Source: an uncultured Erysipelotrichaceae bacterium (GTDB taxonomy: Bacteria > Bacillota_I > Bacilli_A > RF39 > UBA660). Taken from it: DNA of 53,792 nt. Positions 1 to 7,421 of this stretch are shown here, one piece after another. The notes beneath the pieces were generated by a model. It was not told where the DNA came from. It saw only the letters and a program-made list of their open reading frames with translations, and made no database searches. Positions within the stretch are counted from its first letter, which is position 1. The number at the start of each line of letters is the position of its first letter. Where the stretch lies: positions 1 to 53,792 of the forward strand of contig CADBGE010000002.1 of NCBI GenBank assembly GCA_902794075.1, read 5' to 3'. The translations under genes were made by a program, and so were the position numbers.

Positions 1-14
1 GTCTAATAAAAATC

Positions 15-47
15 AAAAAAACAGCCAATGTTTAACACATTGACTGT
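15..47 (-). terminator. Hairpin with T-run on the minus strand
   Basis: Arms at 21-30 and 38-47 are complementary with one G-T pair and a 7-base loop. On the minus strand the hairpin is followed by a run of T, as in an intrinsic terminator. No minus-strand gene lies between it and the HxlR promoter, so it may end an antisense or leader transcript, or be the remains of a lost gene. Confidence 0.5.
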
Positions 48-67
48 CATAAAAATTATCACTTATT

Positions 68-91
68 TGTGTCTACACACACTATTTGACA
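68..91 (+). promoter_or_regulatory. Promoter region and putative HxlR operator
   Basis: A perfect palindrome TGTGT-CT-ACACA lies at 68-79, just before a TTGACA hexamer at 86-91. TATACT (99-104) and TATAAT (115-120) follow but neither sits at a 17-base spacing from that hexamer, so the exact -10 is unclear. A palindrome beside the promoter of an HxlR gene suggests autoregulation; this is inference. Confidence 0.4.
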
Positions 92-144
92 ATTATCCTA
101 TACTAAAAGTAAGTTATAATGTATAATTATATTGGTGATGAAAA

Positions 145-468
145 ATGAGAAAACTTTATACAACTTGTCCAGTTGAATATACGGCATCTATGATTGCTAA
201 TAAATGGAAAATACTTATATTAAGGGATTTAATAACTGGTACGAAGAGATATAATGAACTAACAAGATCAGTAGTTGGTATATCAGCAAAGGTTTTAACT
301 GAAAATTTGAGAGAATTAGAAAGTGATGGAATTATTGAAAGAAAGGTATATCCTGAATTCCCACCCAAAGTAGAATATTATCTAACTGATAAAGGAAATG
401 ATTTAAGACCAATAATAGATTTAATGAAAGAGTATGGACTTAAATATAAAGGTAGTAATAATGAATAA
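145..468 (+). CDS. HxlR-family winged-helix transcriptional regulator
   Basis: A 107-residue protein that matches the HxlR family over its whole length: a Cys-Pro near the N-terminus (Cys8), the segment ANKWKILILRDL, then the winged helix (YNELTR, ISAKVLTENLRELE, DGIIERK, VEYYLT). HxlR proteins such as YodB and HypR are dimeric DNA-binding regulators, and several sense electrophiles or oxidants through an N-terminal cysteine; Cys8 is placed where that residue sits. It overlaps the following macrodomain gene by 8 bases and so probably controls the macrodomain-sirtuin operon. The inducing signal cannot be read from the sequence. Confidence 0.93.
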   Translation: MRKLYTTCPVEYTASMIANKWKILILRDLITGTKRYNELTRSVVGISAKVLTENLRELESDGIIERKVYPEFPPKVEYYLTDKGNDLRPIIDLMKEYGLKYKGSNNE

Positions 469-1219
469 ATTAGATTATTTAATTGAAGAATTAATTAAAG
501 AAGATCATAATCTTTCTAATATAGAAATACCAACAAATATAGATGAGAAAAAAGATTTATATCGTGCATTAAGAAATATAAGAAATCCAAAACCTATAAG
601 CGAAGAATATTTAAAGATTCAAGATGAGTATCTTAAAGAGGAAATAAATAATAAAGGTATTATTGATGAAAAAGACATAGCATTTGATAAAGATATTATT
701 TCTATATGGCAAGGAGATATTACTACTTTAAAATGTGATGTTATCGTAAATGCTTGTAATGAATACTTATTAGGCTGTTTCAATCCAACTCATAGGTGTA
801 TTGATAATACTATTCATTCTTTTGCTGGTATGCAATTAAGAGAAGAATGTAACAATATTATGAAAGGTCAGACTCTACCAAATGGAGATGTAGTATTAAC
901 AAATTCCTACAATTTACCAAGTAAATATATTATTCAAACAGTAGGACCTCAAGTTAATGGAGTGCCTTCTAAAAAAGATAAAGATGATTTAAGGAAATGT
1001 TATTATAATTCATTAAAGTTATGTAAAGACAAAGGATTAAAGACAATTGCATTTCCATGTATTGCTACTGGTCTATATGGATTTCCAAAAGAAGAAGCAA
1101 GTAAGATAGCAATCAGTGCAGTAAAAGAATATTTAAAAGCTAATCCAAATGCATTTAATCATATTATATTTAATGTATTTAAAGATGAAGATTTAGAAAT
1201 ATATAAAAAGAATATCTAA
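461..1219 (+). CDS. Zinc-containing macrodomain protein, protein-ADP-ribose hydrolase
   Basis: A 252-residue protein. The start at 461 overlaps the HxlR stop; an in-frame ATG at 434 lies inside the HxlR gene and is less likely. Residues 1-80 form a helical N-terminal extension; the macrodomain follows, with VIVNACNEYLLGCF around 95-107 and the zinc-macrodomain signature C106-x4-H111-x-C113 before DNTIH. A second nucleotide-binding loop is seen as ATGLYGFP near the C-terminus. Enzymes of this subclass remove ADP-ribose placed on a lipoyl carrier protein by SirTM sirtuins in staphylococci and streptococci. The adjacent SirTM gene supports this role, but no carrier protein gene is nearby, so the substrate here is unknown. 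Confidence 0.92.
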   Translation: MNKLDYLIEELIKEDHNLSNIEIPTNIDEKKDLYRALRNIRNPKPISEEYLKIQDEYLKEEINNKGIIDEKDIAFDKDIISIWQGDITTLKCDVIVNACNEYLLGCFNPTHRCIDNTIHSFAGMQLREECNNIMKGQTLPNGDVVLTNSYNLPSKYIIQTVGPQVNGVPSKKDKDDLRKCYYNSLKLCKDKGLKTIAFPCIATGLYGFPKEEASKIAISAVKEYLKANPNAFNHIIFNVFKDEDLEIYKKNI

Positions 1220-1231
1220 GGTGGTGATAAA

Positions 1232-2071
1232 ATGACTGATATAGTAAAAATAAAAAAATGGATAGATGAAGCTGAAGAAATTATAATTGGAGCCGGTGCT
1301 GGATTATCAGATGCTGCAGGTATTCATTATAGTGGTGAAAAGTTCGAGCATGATTTTATAGATTGGATCAGAAAGTATGGAATAAAAGATTTATATACAT
1401 CATCATTTTATCCATTTAAAACTGAAGAAGAAAGATGGGCTTATTGGGCTAAACATATATACTTCTCTTACTATGAAAATAAACATACTGACTTATATCA
1501 AAATCTTTATAATTTAGTTAAAGATAAAAATTATTTTGTTATAACAACTAATACAGATGGACAATTTATAAATAACGGTTTTGATAAAGAAAAAGTATTT
1601 GAAGTTCAAGGAAGTTATTCTAAACTTCAATGCTCAACACCATGTCATAACAAATTATATGATAATGAAGATCAAGTAAAAGAATGGCTATCTAATATAA
1701 ATAGTGATTTAAAAATACCAAGTAATCTTGTTCCAAAATGTCCTGTATGTGGAGAAAATATGTCTGTTAATTTAAGATGTGATGATACATTTGTTGAAGA
1801 TGATAATTGGTATAAAATGCAAAATAAGTATGATGACTTTATAAAAAATAACACTGATAAAAATGTATTATTGTTAGAATTTGGAATCGGATTTAATACA
1901 CCTGGAATTATAAGGTTTCCATTTGAACAAATGACATTTATGCATGATAATTTTAAACTTATAAGATTCAATGATAAATACGCAATGATTCCAAATGAAA
2001 TACAAGATAGATCAATATCAGTAACGGATAGCATAAGTGAAACTATTGATTTAGTAGAAAAAATAAAATGA
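1232..2071 (+). CDS. SirTM-type (class M) sirtuin, NAD-dependent protein ADP-ribosyltransferase
   Basis: A 279-residue sirtuin with the NAD-binding motif GAGAGLSDAAG (20-30) and TTNTDGQF (105-112). The usual catalytic histidine is replaced by glutamine (Q126 in VQG), a hallmark of the SirTM class, whose members ADP-ribosylate rather than deacetylate. N107, D109 and Q126 correspond to the residues known to matter in that class. Four cysteines (C134, C138, C170, C173) should bind the structural zinc. The RBS is AAGGTGGTG, 12 bases after the macrodomain stop. The pair forms a writer-eraser module controlled by the HxlR protein; the usual partners GcvH-L and LplA2 are absent from this locus. The stop is TGA. 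Confidence 0.93.
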   Translation: MTDIVKIKKWIDEAEEIIIGAGAGLSDAAGIHYSGEKFEHDFIDWIRKYGIKDLYTSSFYPFKTEEERWAYWAKHIYFSYYENKHTDLYQNLYNLVKDKNYFVITTNTDGQFINNGFDKEKVFEVQGSYSKLQCSTPCHNKLYDNEDQVKEWLSNINSDLKIPSNLVPKCPVCGENMSVNLRCDDTFVEDDNWYKMQNKYDDFIKNNTDKNVLLLEFGIGFNTPGIIRFPFEQMTFMHDNFKLIRFNDKYAMIPNEIQDRSISVTDSISETIDLVEKIK

Positions 2072-2090
2072 TCGTCATATTAAGATATTT

Positions 2091-2117
2091 GGAATTGAGA
2101 AATCAGTTCCTTTTTTA
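2091..2117 (+). terminator. Intrinsic terminator of the HxlR-macro-SirTM operon
   Basis: GGAATTGA and TCAGTTCC pair with one G-T wobble around a GAAA loop and are followed by TTTTTT, 20 bases after the sirtuin stop. Confidence 0.85.
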
Positions 2118-2166
2118 GTAATATTCCAATTATTTTGAAAAAATCAAAAAAAATAATTTAAAAGTC

Positions 2167-2202
2167 TTGACTTAACTTAAAGTTAACTTTAACTTATATA
2201 AT
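2167..2202 (+). promoter_or_regulatory. MerR-type promoter with 24-bp dyad operator
   Basis: A near-perfect dyad fills 2173-2196 (centre 2184/2185; only the C2176/C2193 pair fails), immediately upstream of TATAAT at 2197-2202. TTAACT at 2172-2177 gives the 19-base spacer typical of MerR-activated promoters; TTGACT at 2167-2172 would be 24 bases away. The position of the dyad between -35 and -10 is how MerR proteins bind and realign a promoter, so the first gene of the operon very likely binds here. Confidence 0.8.
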
Positions 2203-2223
2203 TATAATGAGAGGAAAAATAAT

Positions 2224-2655
2224 ATGACATATTCTATAAAAGAAGTAGCTGATATGATGAATGTAGAACCATCTACTTTAAGATATTACGATTCTATGGG
2301 ATTACTTCCTGGTGTTAAAAGAGTAAATGGGAGAAGAGTCTTTGAAGATAAAGATTTTAAATGGTTAAGAGTACTTAATTGTATGAAAAAAATTAATATG
2401 CCTATCGATAAAATTAGAGCATATGTCAAACTCGCTGAAAAAGGAGACTCTACTTTGCAAGAAAGATTTGATATGATTTTAGAACAAAAACAAATTGTAT
2501 TAGATCAAATTGCTGAACTTAAGGATTGTCTTAAAGAATTTGAATATAAAGAATGGTACTATACTGAAGCTATTAAAGCAGGTACTGAAAAAGTAGTAGA
2601 AAATGTTACAACGTGTTCTCCTACTTTAGAAGTGGATACAATTCCAAAAAAATAA
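2224..2655 (+). CDS. MerR-family transcriptional regulator
   Basis: A 143-residue protein with the MerR N-terminal winged helix (YSIKEVADMMNVEPSTLRYYD, then GLLPGVKRVNGRR) and a long coiled-coil dimerisation helix around 75-115 (QERFDMILEQKQIVLDQIAE). The C-terminal part is short, with one cysteine (CSPT) and no metal-binding Cys cluster, so a metal sensor is unlikely; a stress or small-molecule sensor is more plausible. It is followed after 17 bases by a hydrolase gene, and a dyad operator sits in its own promoter, which fits autoregulation and control of the hydrolase. Confidence 0.93.
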   Translation: MTYSIKEVADMMNVEPSTLRYYDSMGLLPGVKRVNGRRVFEDKDFKWLRVLNCMKKINMPIDKIRAYVKLAEKGDSTLQERFDMILEQKQIVLDQIAELKDCLKEFEYKEWYYTEAIKAGTEKVVENVTTCSPTLEVDTIPKK

Positions 2656-2672
2656 GAAAGAAGGAAAATAAT

Positions 2673-3656
2673 ATGAATGAAGATTTAAAAATTACAAACG
2701 AATGGGATAAAACCTTTAAATTAAGTGAGAAAGTAACACATAAAAAAGTAACATTTAAAACAAGATTTGGATTTACATTGGTAGCAGATCAATATGAGCC
2801 AAAGAACTATGAAGGAAGACTACCAGCAATTTCAGTATGTGGACCTTTTGGTGCAGTTAAAGAACAATGTAGTGGGCTATATGCAATGAAAATGGCTGAA
2901 AGAGGATTCTTAACTATTGCTTTCGATCCATCATTTACTGGTGAATCAAGTGGAACTCCAAGATATGTGGCATCACCTGATATTAATACCGAAGATTTTC
3001 AAGCTTCTATAGATTATTTATCAACTCTTGAAAATGTTGATTCAGAAAAAATATCTATAATTGGTATTTGTGGTTGGGGAGGACTTGCATTAAATGTTGC
3101 AAGTATAGATACAAGAATTAAGGCAACTATTAGTTCAACAATGTACAACATGAGCAAAGTAAATCATGATGGATATTTTAATTCTAATACAGAAGATTCT
3201 TTATATGAATTAAAAGAAAGCCTAAATAAACAAAGAATAGACGATTATAAGAATAATGATTATAAATTAGGTGGAGGTTGTTTAGAATTACCAGTTCCAG
3301 AGGATTCACCATTCTTTGTAAAAGATTATAGTGAATACTATAAAGGAAGAGCGTATCATGAAAGAAGTCTAAATTCTAATGGTGGTTGGAATATGACTTC
3401 AGCATTATCATTTATCAATACTCCACAACATACTTTCTCAAAAGAAATAAGAAATGCTGTATTAATTATTCATGGAGAAAAAGCACATTCTTGCTATTTT
3501 AGTAAAGAAGCATATGAAGATATGGTAAAAGATTCAAAATATACAGACAATAAAGAAATAATGATTATACCTGGAGCAGTTCATACTGATTTATATGATA
3601 ATTTAGAGGTTATACCATTTGATAAAATAGAAGATTTTATTAGAAAGAATATTTAA
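2673..3656 (+). CDS. Alpha/beta hydrolase, dienelactone hydrolase-like with Cys nucleophile
   Basis: A 327-residue cytoplasmic alpha/beta-hydrolase with no signal peptide. The start at 2673 follows the RBS GAAGGAAAA; an upstream in-frame start would overlap the regulator. The oxyanion-hole region is VCGPFGAVKEQ, and the nucleophile elbow is G-I-C-G-W-G-G, with cysteine instead of serine as in dienelactone hydrolases. HGE and GAVHTDLYD supply the likely acid and base. Proteins of this type are often co-transcribed with a MerR regulator. The substrate is unknown; esterase or carbon-carbon hydrolase activity on a small electrophile is an inference. Its stop overlaps the next start by one base. 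Confidence 0.85.
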   Translation: MNEDLKITNEWDKTFKLSEKVTHKKVTFKTRFGFTLVADQYEPKNYEGRLPAISVCGPFGAVKEQCSGLYAMKMAERGFLTIAFDPSFTGESSGTPRYVASPDINTEDFQASIDYLSTLENVDSEKISIIGICGWGGLALNVASIDTRIKATISSTMYNMSKVNHDGYFNSNTEDSLYELKESLNKQRIDDYKNNDYKLGGGCLELPVPEDSPFFVKDYSEYYKGRAYHERSLNSNGGWNMTSALSFINTPQHTFSKEIRNAVLIIHGEKAHSCYFSKEAYEDMVKDSKYTDNKEIMIIPGAVHTDLYDNLEVIPFDKIEDFIRKNI

Positions 3657-3883
3657 TGAATAAAAAAATAAATAAGTGTACTGCAAAATTTAGATATAGA
3701 CAAAAAGATGTTCCAGTTGAATTAGAATATTTAGATAATAATCAAATTTTAGTTAAATACCCAGAAGGAGTTAAAAGAGTAACACCAGGACAAGCATGCG
3801 TTTTATATAATGAAGAAGAATGTCTTGGTGGAGGAATTATTAAAGATGTATTAAAGAATAATAAAAAAATATGGTATTTATAA
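3656..3883 (+). CDS. Stand-alone MnmA C-terminal beta-barrel domain protein
   Basis: A 75-residue protein that matches only the last domain of the tRNA 2-thiouridylase MnmA: CTAKFRYRQKDVPVELEY, then VTPGQACVLY and CLGGGIIKD, in the family order. The catalytic PP-loop ATPase and both catalytic cysteines of MnmA are missing, so it cannot thiolate tRNA by itself. It is translationally coupled to the hydrolase gene (TAATG) and has an intact reading frame ending near the terminator, which argues against simple decay. It may be a tRNA- or ligand-binding accessory domain, or a captured fragment; the genome's complete mnmA would lie elsewhere. Confidence 0.8.
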   Translation: MNKKINKCTAKFRYRQKDVPVELEYLDNNQILVKYPEGVKRVTPGQACVLYNEEECLGGGIIKDVLKNNKKIWYL

Positions 3884-3901
3884 TACTATAAAAACATAAT
3901 T

Positions 3902-3936
3902 AAAATAGACATTAGAAATTCTAATGTCTATTTTTA
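3902..3936. terminator. Bidirectional terminator between convergent genes
   Basis: A 16-base perfect inverted repeat (3902-3917 and 3919-3934) has A-tracts on the left and T-tracts on the right, so it can stop transcription from both the MerR operon and the minus-strand sortase operon. Confidence 0.9.
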
Positions 3937-3947
3937 TAATAATAATA

Positions 3948-5510
3948 TTAATTCATTTTTTTCTTATATACATATAATGAAACAAGTCCTATAGTAGATA
4001 GTAATAAGATAATTTCAAAATATATATTTTCTTTAACACCAGTACCAACAGTTTTACCAGCGTTCAAACAAGCTTTATCTTCTTTGATTGTACCAAATGT
4101 TTTTACAGTATATTCTGGTCTAGATCCATCAATTGTATAGAACTTATCAGCTGAAGATTTAGTAATATTAACTACACCTTCATCACCTGTATAATTTACT
4201 GTCCAATCTGTTGGAACATAAGATAATGTATATAGATAGTATTTAGAAATAACATTATAGTTAACAGAATATCTATATTCATCATAATAACCTTGAATAC
4301 CAGTTACAGCATCCTTATGAGCTATAAGAGTGTAAGTATGATGTAAAGGACGGAATGGATTAGGAGTATTCTCTCTACATTCTGTTGTCCATCCATCACC
4401 ATAATAGTTTCTTGCTCTTTCACAAGCTGTTCTTGCTGCAATTGAACCAATTCTTGAATCATAATCATTTCCTCCATTTGGAACATTAACTTCATCTTGA
4501 GCAGGTTCAATTTCGATTTCTTCATTATAGTAATATCTATATCCAACAACATCTTGGTCATTGTCATAAATATCTTCAGTATACGGAGCTAACGAAGTAG
4601 AAGTCCACTCAATTTCTCCCTTATTAACTGTTAATTCTGGATTAGAATCATCTATAACTTTTTCTACATCAACACTTGAATATCGCCCAGAAATCCATTT
4701 TTGCCATGCATTATAGTTTGCAGCAAATTGATTATCAAAAGTAGCAGTTTCAGTTTTTTCTTCATAGCTAATATCTAAATTTAAAATTTCTTTATTAGGA
4801 TTTGCACCATATACTCCAAATATAATTAGATCTCTATCAAAGCCACTTAATAAACTTGTACGTCTAAATGTTTTTACAGTAGGAGTAGTATTATTTTGAA
4901 TAATTTCTGGTCTATATCCTTTGCTTAATAATTCTTGTTCATAATTTCTTGCTTGATTATTTGCAACAAATGTATTTGTTCCTGAAACCTCATGAAAATC
5001 AACAGTAACTGTATTTTGAACAGCAACTTCTTCATCTTCATAGTCAGTAAATTCAGGACTAGAAATTACTTGATCTGCCTTTCTTCCTTCATATCCTTGT
5101 CTATCATTTCCATTTACTGTTGTTGAAACTATTTCTCCATTTAAAACATTAAATGCATGTTCTAAAACTGCAGCTTCATGTTTTTCTTCAACAACAACAA
5201 CTGTATACCCTTCTTCTTCTTTCTTCTCAACTGCATTATCTCTTTCCCTAGCAGACTCTGCAGTAATAGTATTTAGATTATCTGTTCCTTCTTCAACAGT
5301 TGTTTTATATTCCAATGATTTACATGCACCTAAATTTTCACTAAATGCTTTTGCTGTATTTCCTTGAGTTAATTGTAATTCAGCAATTTCATCTAATGAA
5401 TATGTAGTTTTACTTTCTGTATAATCATATTTACCTTCATCAGCAAAAACACTTATTGAAAAAGCAAATAAACATACTATTACAAAAATTAATTTGTTGA
5501 ATTTTTTCAT
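3948..5510 (-). CDS. Secreted surface protein with sortase-type C-terminus
   Basis: A 520-residue exported protein: signal peptide at 1-23 with likely cleavage after SVFA, a long beta-rich extracellular region with no recognised domain, and a C-terminal hydrophobic helix followed by KKKMN. Just before the helix is KTVGTGVKENIYFE, a possible sorting signal carrying Thr-Gly but not LPXTG. Few cysteines (C13 in the signal peptide, C63, two more in the centre and one near the end) are present. The gene overlaps the upstream sortase gene by ATGA, so the sortase most likely anchors it. Function beyond a surface protein is not recognised; adhesin is only a guess. Confidence 0.85.
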   Translation of the reverse strand: MKKFNKLIFVIVCLFAFSISVFADEGKYDYTESKTTYSLDEIAELQLTQGNTAKAFSENLGACKSLEYKTTVEEGTDNLNTITAESARERDNAVEKKEEEGYTVVVVEEKHEAAVLEHAFNVLNGEIVSTTVNGNDRQGYEGRKADQVISSPEFTDYEDEEVAVQNTVTVDFHEVSGTNTFVANNQARNYEQELLSKGYRPEIIQNNTTPTVKTFRRTSLLSGFDRDLIIFGVYGANPNKEILNLDISYEEKTETATFDNQFAANYNAWQKWISGRYSSVDVEKVIDDSNPELTVNKGEIEWTSTSLAPYTEDIYDNDQDVVGYRYYYNEEIEIEPAQDEVNVPNGGNDYDSRIGSIAARTACERARNYYGDGWTTECRENTPNPFRPLHHTYTLIAHKDAVTGIQGYYDEYRYSVNYNVISKYYLYTLSYVPTDWTVNYTGDEGVVNITKSSADKFYTIDGSRPEYTVKTFGTIKEDKACLNAGKTVGTGVKENIYFEIILLLSTIGLVSLYVYKKKMN

Positions 5511-6208
5511 TCTTCCTCCACCTTTCTTAAATTTATTATTAACAATGATTTAGGATCATTGATAATACATGTTTGTATTATGAGTATTTTATCAGACACC
5601 TGAACATCCACATTAGTCTCATACAATGAATCTTTTTTTAATTCGTCTAAATGTGTCTTATATTCATCAAGATTATTGAAACTTATATCCAAATGATTTT
5701 CTTCTTCTGTTTTTTTTACAGAGAAAATCTCATATTTATATGTATCATTCTCAGTTGTAAGTGTTACATTTTTATTTTTTTGGTAGAAATTATAATCCAT
5801 GAAATTCATCAAATCATTAAAAGGTAAATAATAATAATCTGATGTATGTCCAAATATATTTAATTGTTTAGATGTATCTACATTTTCTCTATAGTCCAAG
5901 AAAATACTACCAGCAGGATTTTGTTCTTTATTGAGTAAATGATTTAAATAAAACTTATTATCATTTCCTTGAACAACAATTAAATCCATATTAGCTATAT
6001 TCAAAACCCCTATAATATCTTCATTGTTATAAGTCTTTTTCATTTTAGATATAATGTTTTCAGTATTATAATCAACTTTGACAATAGGATTATTTTGTTC
6101 TGCAACTATTTTTTCCTTATATTTACTAAAAATTTTATATCCACTATAAATTAACACAATAACTAATAGAGAAAATATAAATGTAAATAATAGATTAATC
6201 TTCTTCAC
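5507..6208 (-). CDS. Class B-like sortase
   Basis: A 233-residue membrane-anchored transpeptidase. An N-terminal helix (about 7-26) anchors it; the sortase fold follows with IGVLNIANMDLIVVQG, the catalytic His121 in FGHTSD, Cys214 in IIQTC and Arg228 in NLRKV. This order and the spacing of the Cys-Arg pair fit class B sortases. It is first in a two-gene minus-strand operon with the surface protein. The enzyme should cut that protein at its C-terminal signal and join it to the wall or another acceptor. No pilin genes are adjacent. The promoter at 6287-6315 drives the pair. Confidence 0.9.
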   Translation of the reverse strand: MKKINLLFTFIFSLLVIVLIYSGYKIFSKYKEKIVAEQNNPIVKVDYNTENIISKMKKTYNNEDIIGVLNIANMDLIVVQGNDNKFYLNHLLNKEQNPAGSIFLDYRENVDTSKQLNIFGHTSDYYYLPFNDLMNFMDYNFYQKNKNVTLTTENDTYKYEIFSVKKTEEENHLDISFNNLDEYKTHLDELKKDSLYETNVDVQVSDKILIIQTCIINDPKSLLIINLRKVEEE

Positions 6209-6240
6209 ATTTATTAACTCCTTATTTAAGCAAAACTAAC

Positions 6241-6268
6241 ATTGTACATAAAATATTGTACATAAAAC
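6241..6268. repeat. Tandem 14-bp direct repeat in the sortase leader
   Basis: ATTGTACATAAAA occurs twice back to back (6241-6254 and 6255-6268, differing only at the last base). Each copy holds the palindrome TGTACA. They lie downstream of the predicted sortase transcription start on the minus strand, so they would be in the leader RNA or form a paired binding site. Confidence 0.75.
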
Positions 6269-6286
6269 TTCTACCTGTGATTTGTT

Positions 6287-6315
6287 ATCTTAAATGAAAA
6301 TGCTATTTTTGTCAA
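6287..6315 (-). promoter_or_regulatory. Sortase operon promoter
   Basis: On the minus strand TTGACA (6315-6310), 17 bases, then TAAGAT (6292-6287). This predicts a start near 6280 and a leader of about 70 bases that contains the two TGTACA repeats. Confidence 0.75.
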
Positions 6316-6514
6316 TAATAATAACAAAAAAATAACTATTTCATATATAAAAAGATACTTTTCTATATTAATTAAAAGAAAATTTTTAAATTTAAAATAT
6401 TATTGTAATAAATTAATGATAAGTACTTAACCATTTTTCATATTTTTGATATAATAAAAAAAATAATTCTTAAAAAAACAATTTAATATTTAATATAATG
6501 AATGGAGAAAATAC
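6316..6514 (+). promoter_or_regulatory. Rest of the divergent spacer with extended -10 promoter
   Basis: The spacer between the sortase and the + strand membrane-protein gene (6209-6514) is extremely A+T-rich. Besides the sortase promoter it holds TG-A-TATAAT with the -10 at 6450-6455, an extended -10 promoter about 60 bases before the + strand start. No further gene was seen. Confidence 0.5.
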
Positions 6515-7306
6515 ATGGTGAAAAAAATAAATATTCATAAAATACTTAAAAAGGTAGAAAATGCAACAAAAATAATAGAAATAATTATGCGAAACAGGCT
6601 TATTATTGCATTATTACTTATAATAGATGGAATAACAATTATTTTGAATCCAAACTCATCATTAGTAGCTATTGCAAGAAGTATAATATTAATTGTTCTT
6701 CTAGCAGCATTCTCAACATTAATAGCAAACCTTTGCTCAAGAAAAAAAGATATAAAATCAATTATAATATCGTTACTTATACTAATAGTTGGAATTACTA
6801 CATATTTTTACCCTGATATTATATCTGCATATATACAATTATTATTATCATTGTTTATTATATATGATGGATTAATAAATATTTTAAATGTTTTAAATAT
6901 AAATAAGATTTCAAAATATACTCATAAAATTTCAGAAAAATATGAAAAGGTAATTAGTCAAAAAAAAGTTAATAAGGATATTGATAAAGAATTAGAAGTT
7001 CAAGGAAGTAAATATATAGAACCATTAAAAAATATAGTTAACAAAACCAATAAATCATCCATTTTATATATAATCATTAATCTTGCAACAATTATTTTAG
7101 GTACATTTCTTCTATTTTCGAGTTCATCTATGATAATATGGGGTGTTATATTTATATATACAGGAACATCTGATTTATTAGTTACAATGAAAACAATGGA
7201 TATCTCAACAAAAATTAAAGAAAAGAAATTTAAAGATATACTGTATGATACAAATAAAGTTGAGTCAAAACAAGAACAAAGCAAACCTAAATCAAATAAT
7301 AATTAA
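6515..7306 (+). CDS. DUF308/HdeD-like multi-span membrane protein
   Basis: A 263-residue protein with paired hydrophobic hairpins: IIALLLIIDGITIIL, SIILIVLLAAFSTLIA, SIIISLLILIVGITTY and LLLSLFIIYDGLINIL in the first half, then a charged loop and two more spans around 185-225 ending in IYTGTSDLL. The repeated pattern G-I...YP..I...I..LL..F.I..G resembles DUF308 proteins, whose role is not settled (acid stress in HdeD). The charged linker and hydrophilic tail are probably cytoplasmic. The start follows the RBS ATGGAGAAA. It is probably a single gene, because a strong promoter follows it. Confidence 0.65.
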   Translation: MVKKINIHKILKKVENATKIIEIIMRNRLIIALLLIIDGITIILNPNSSLVAIARSIILIVLLAAFSTLIANLCSRKKDIKSIIISLLILIVGITTYFYPDIISAYIQLLLSLFIIYDGLINILNVLNINKISKYTHKISEKYEKVISQKKVNKDIDKELEVQGSKYIEPLKNIVNKTNKSSILYIIINLATIILGTFLLFSSSSMIIWGVIFIYTGTSDLLVTMKTMDISTKIKEKKFKDILYDTNKVESKQEQSKPKSNNN

Positions 7307-7316
7307 TTGAGCCAAA

Positions 7317-7345
7317 TTGACACTATAATTTAATTTTGATACAAT
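7317..7345 (+). promoter_or_regulatory. Promoter of the Nif11-like/glycerophosphodiesterase operon
   Basis: TTGACA at 7317-7322, a 17-base spacer, and TACAAT at 7340-7345. This predicts a leader of about 70 bases before the 7422 start. Confidence 0.8.
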
Positions 7346-7421
7346 TCGTTTAAAAAGGGAGCTGTGATAGCAAAATTGATAAGTATGTTACAATAAAGAA
7401 TCAAAAAAGGAGCATTAATAT

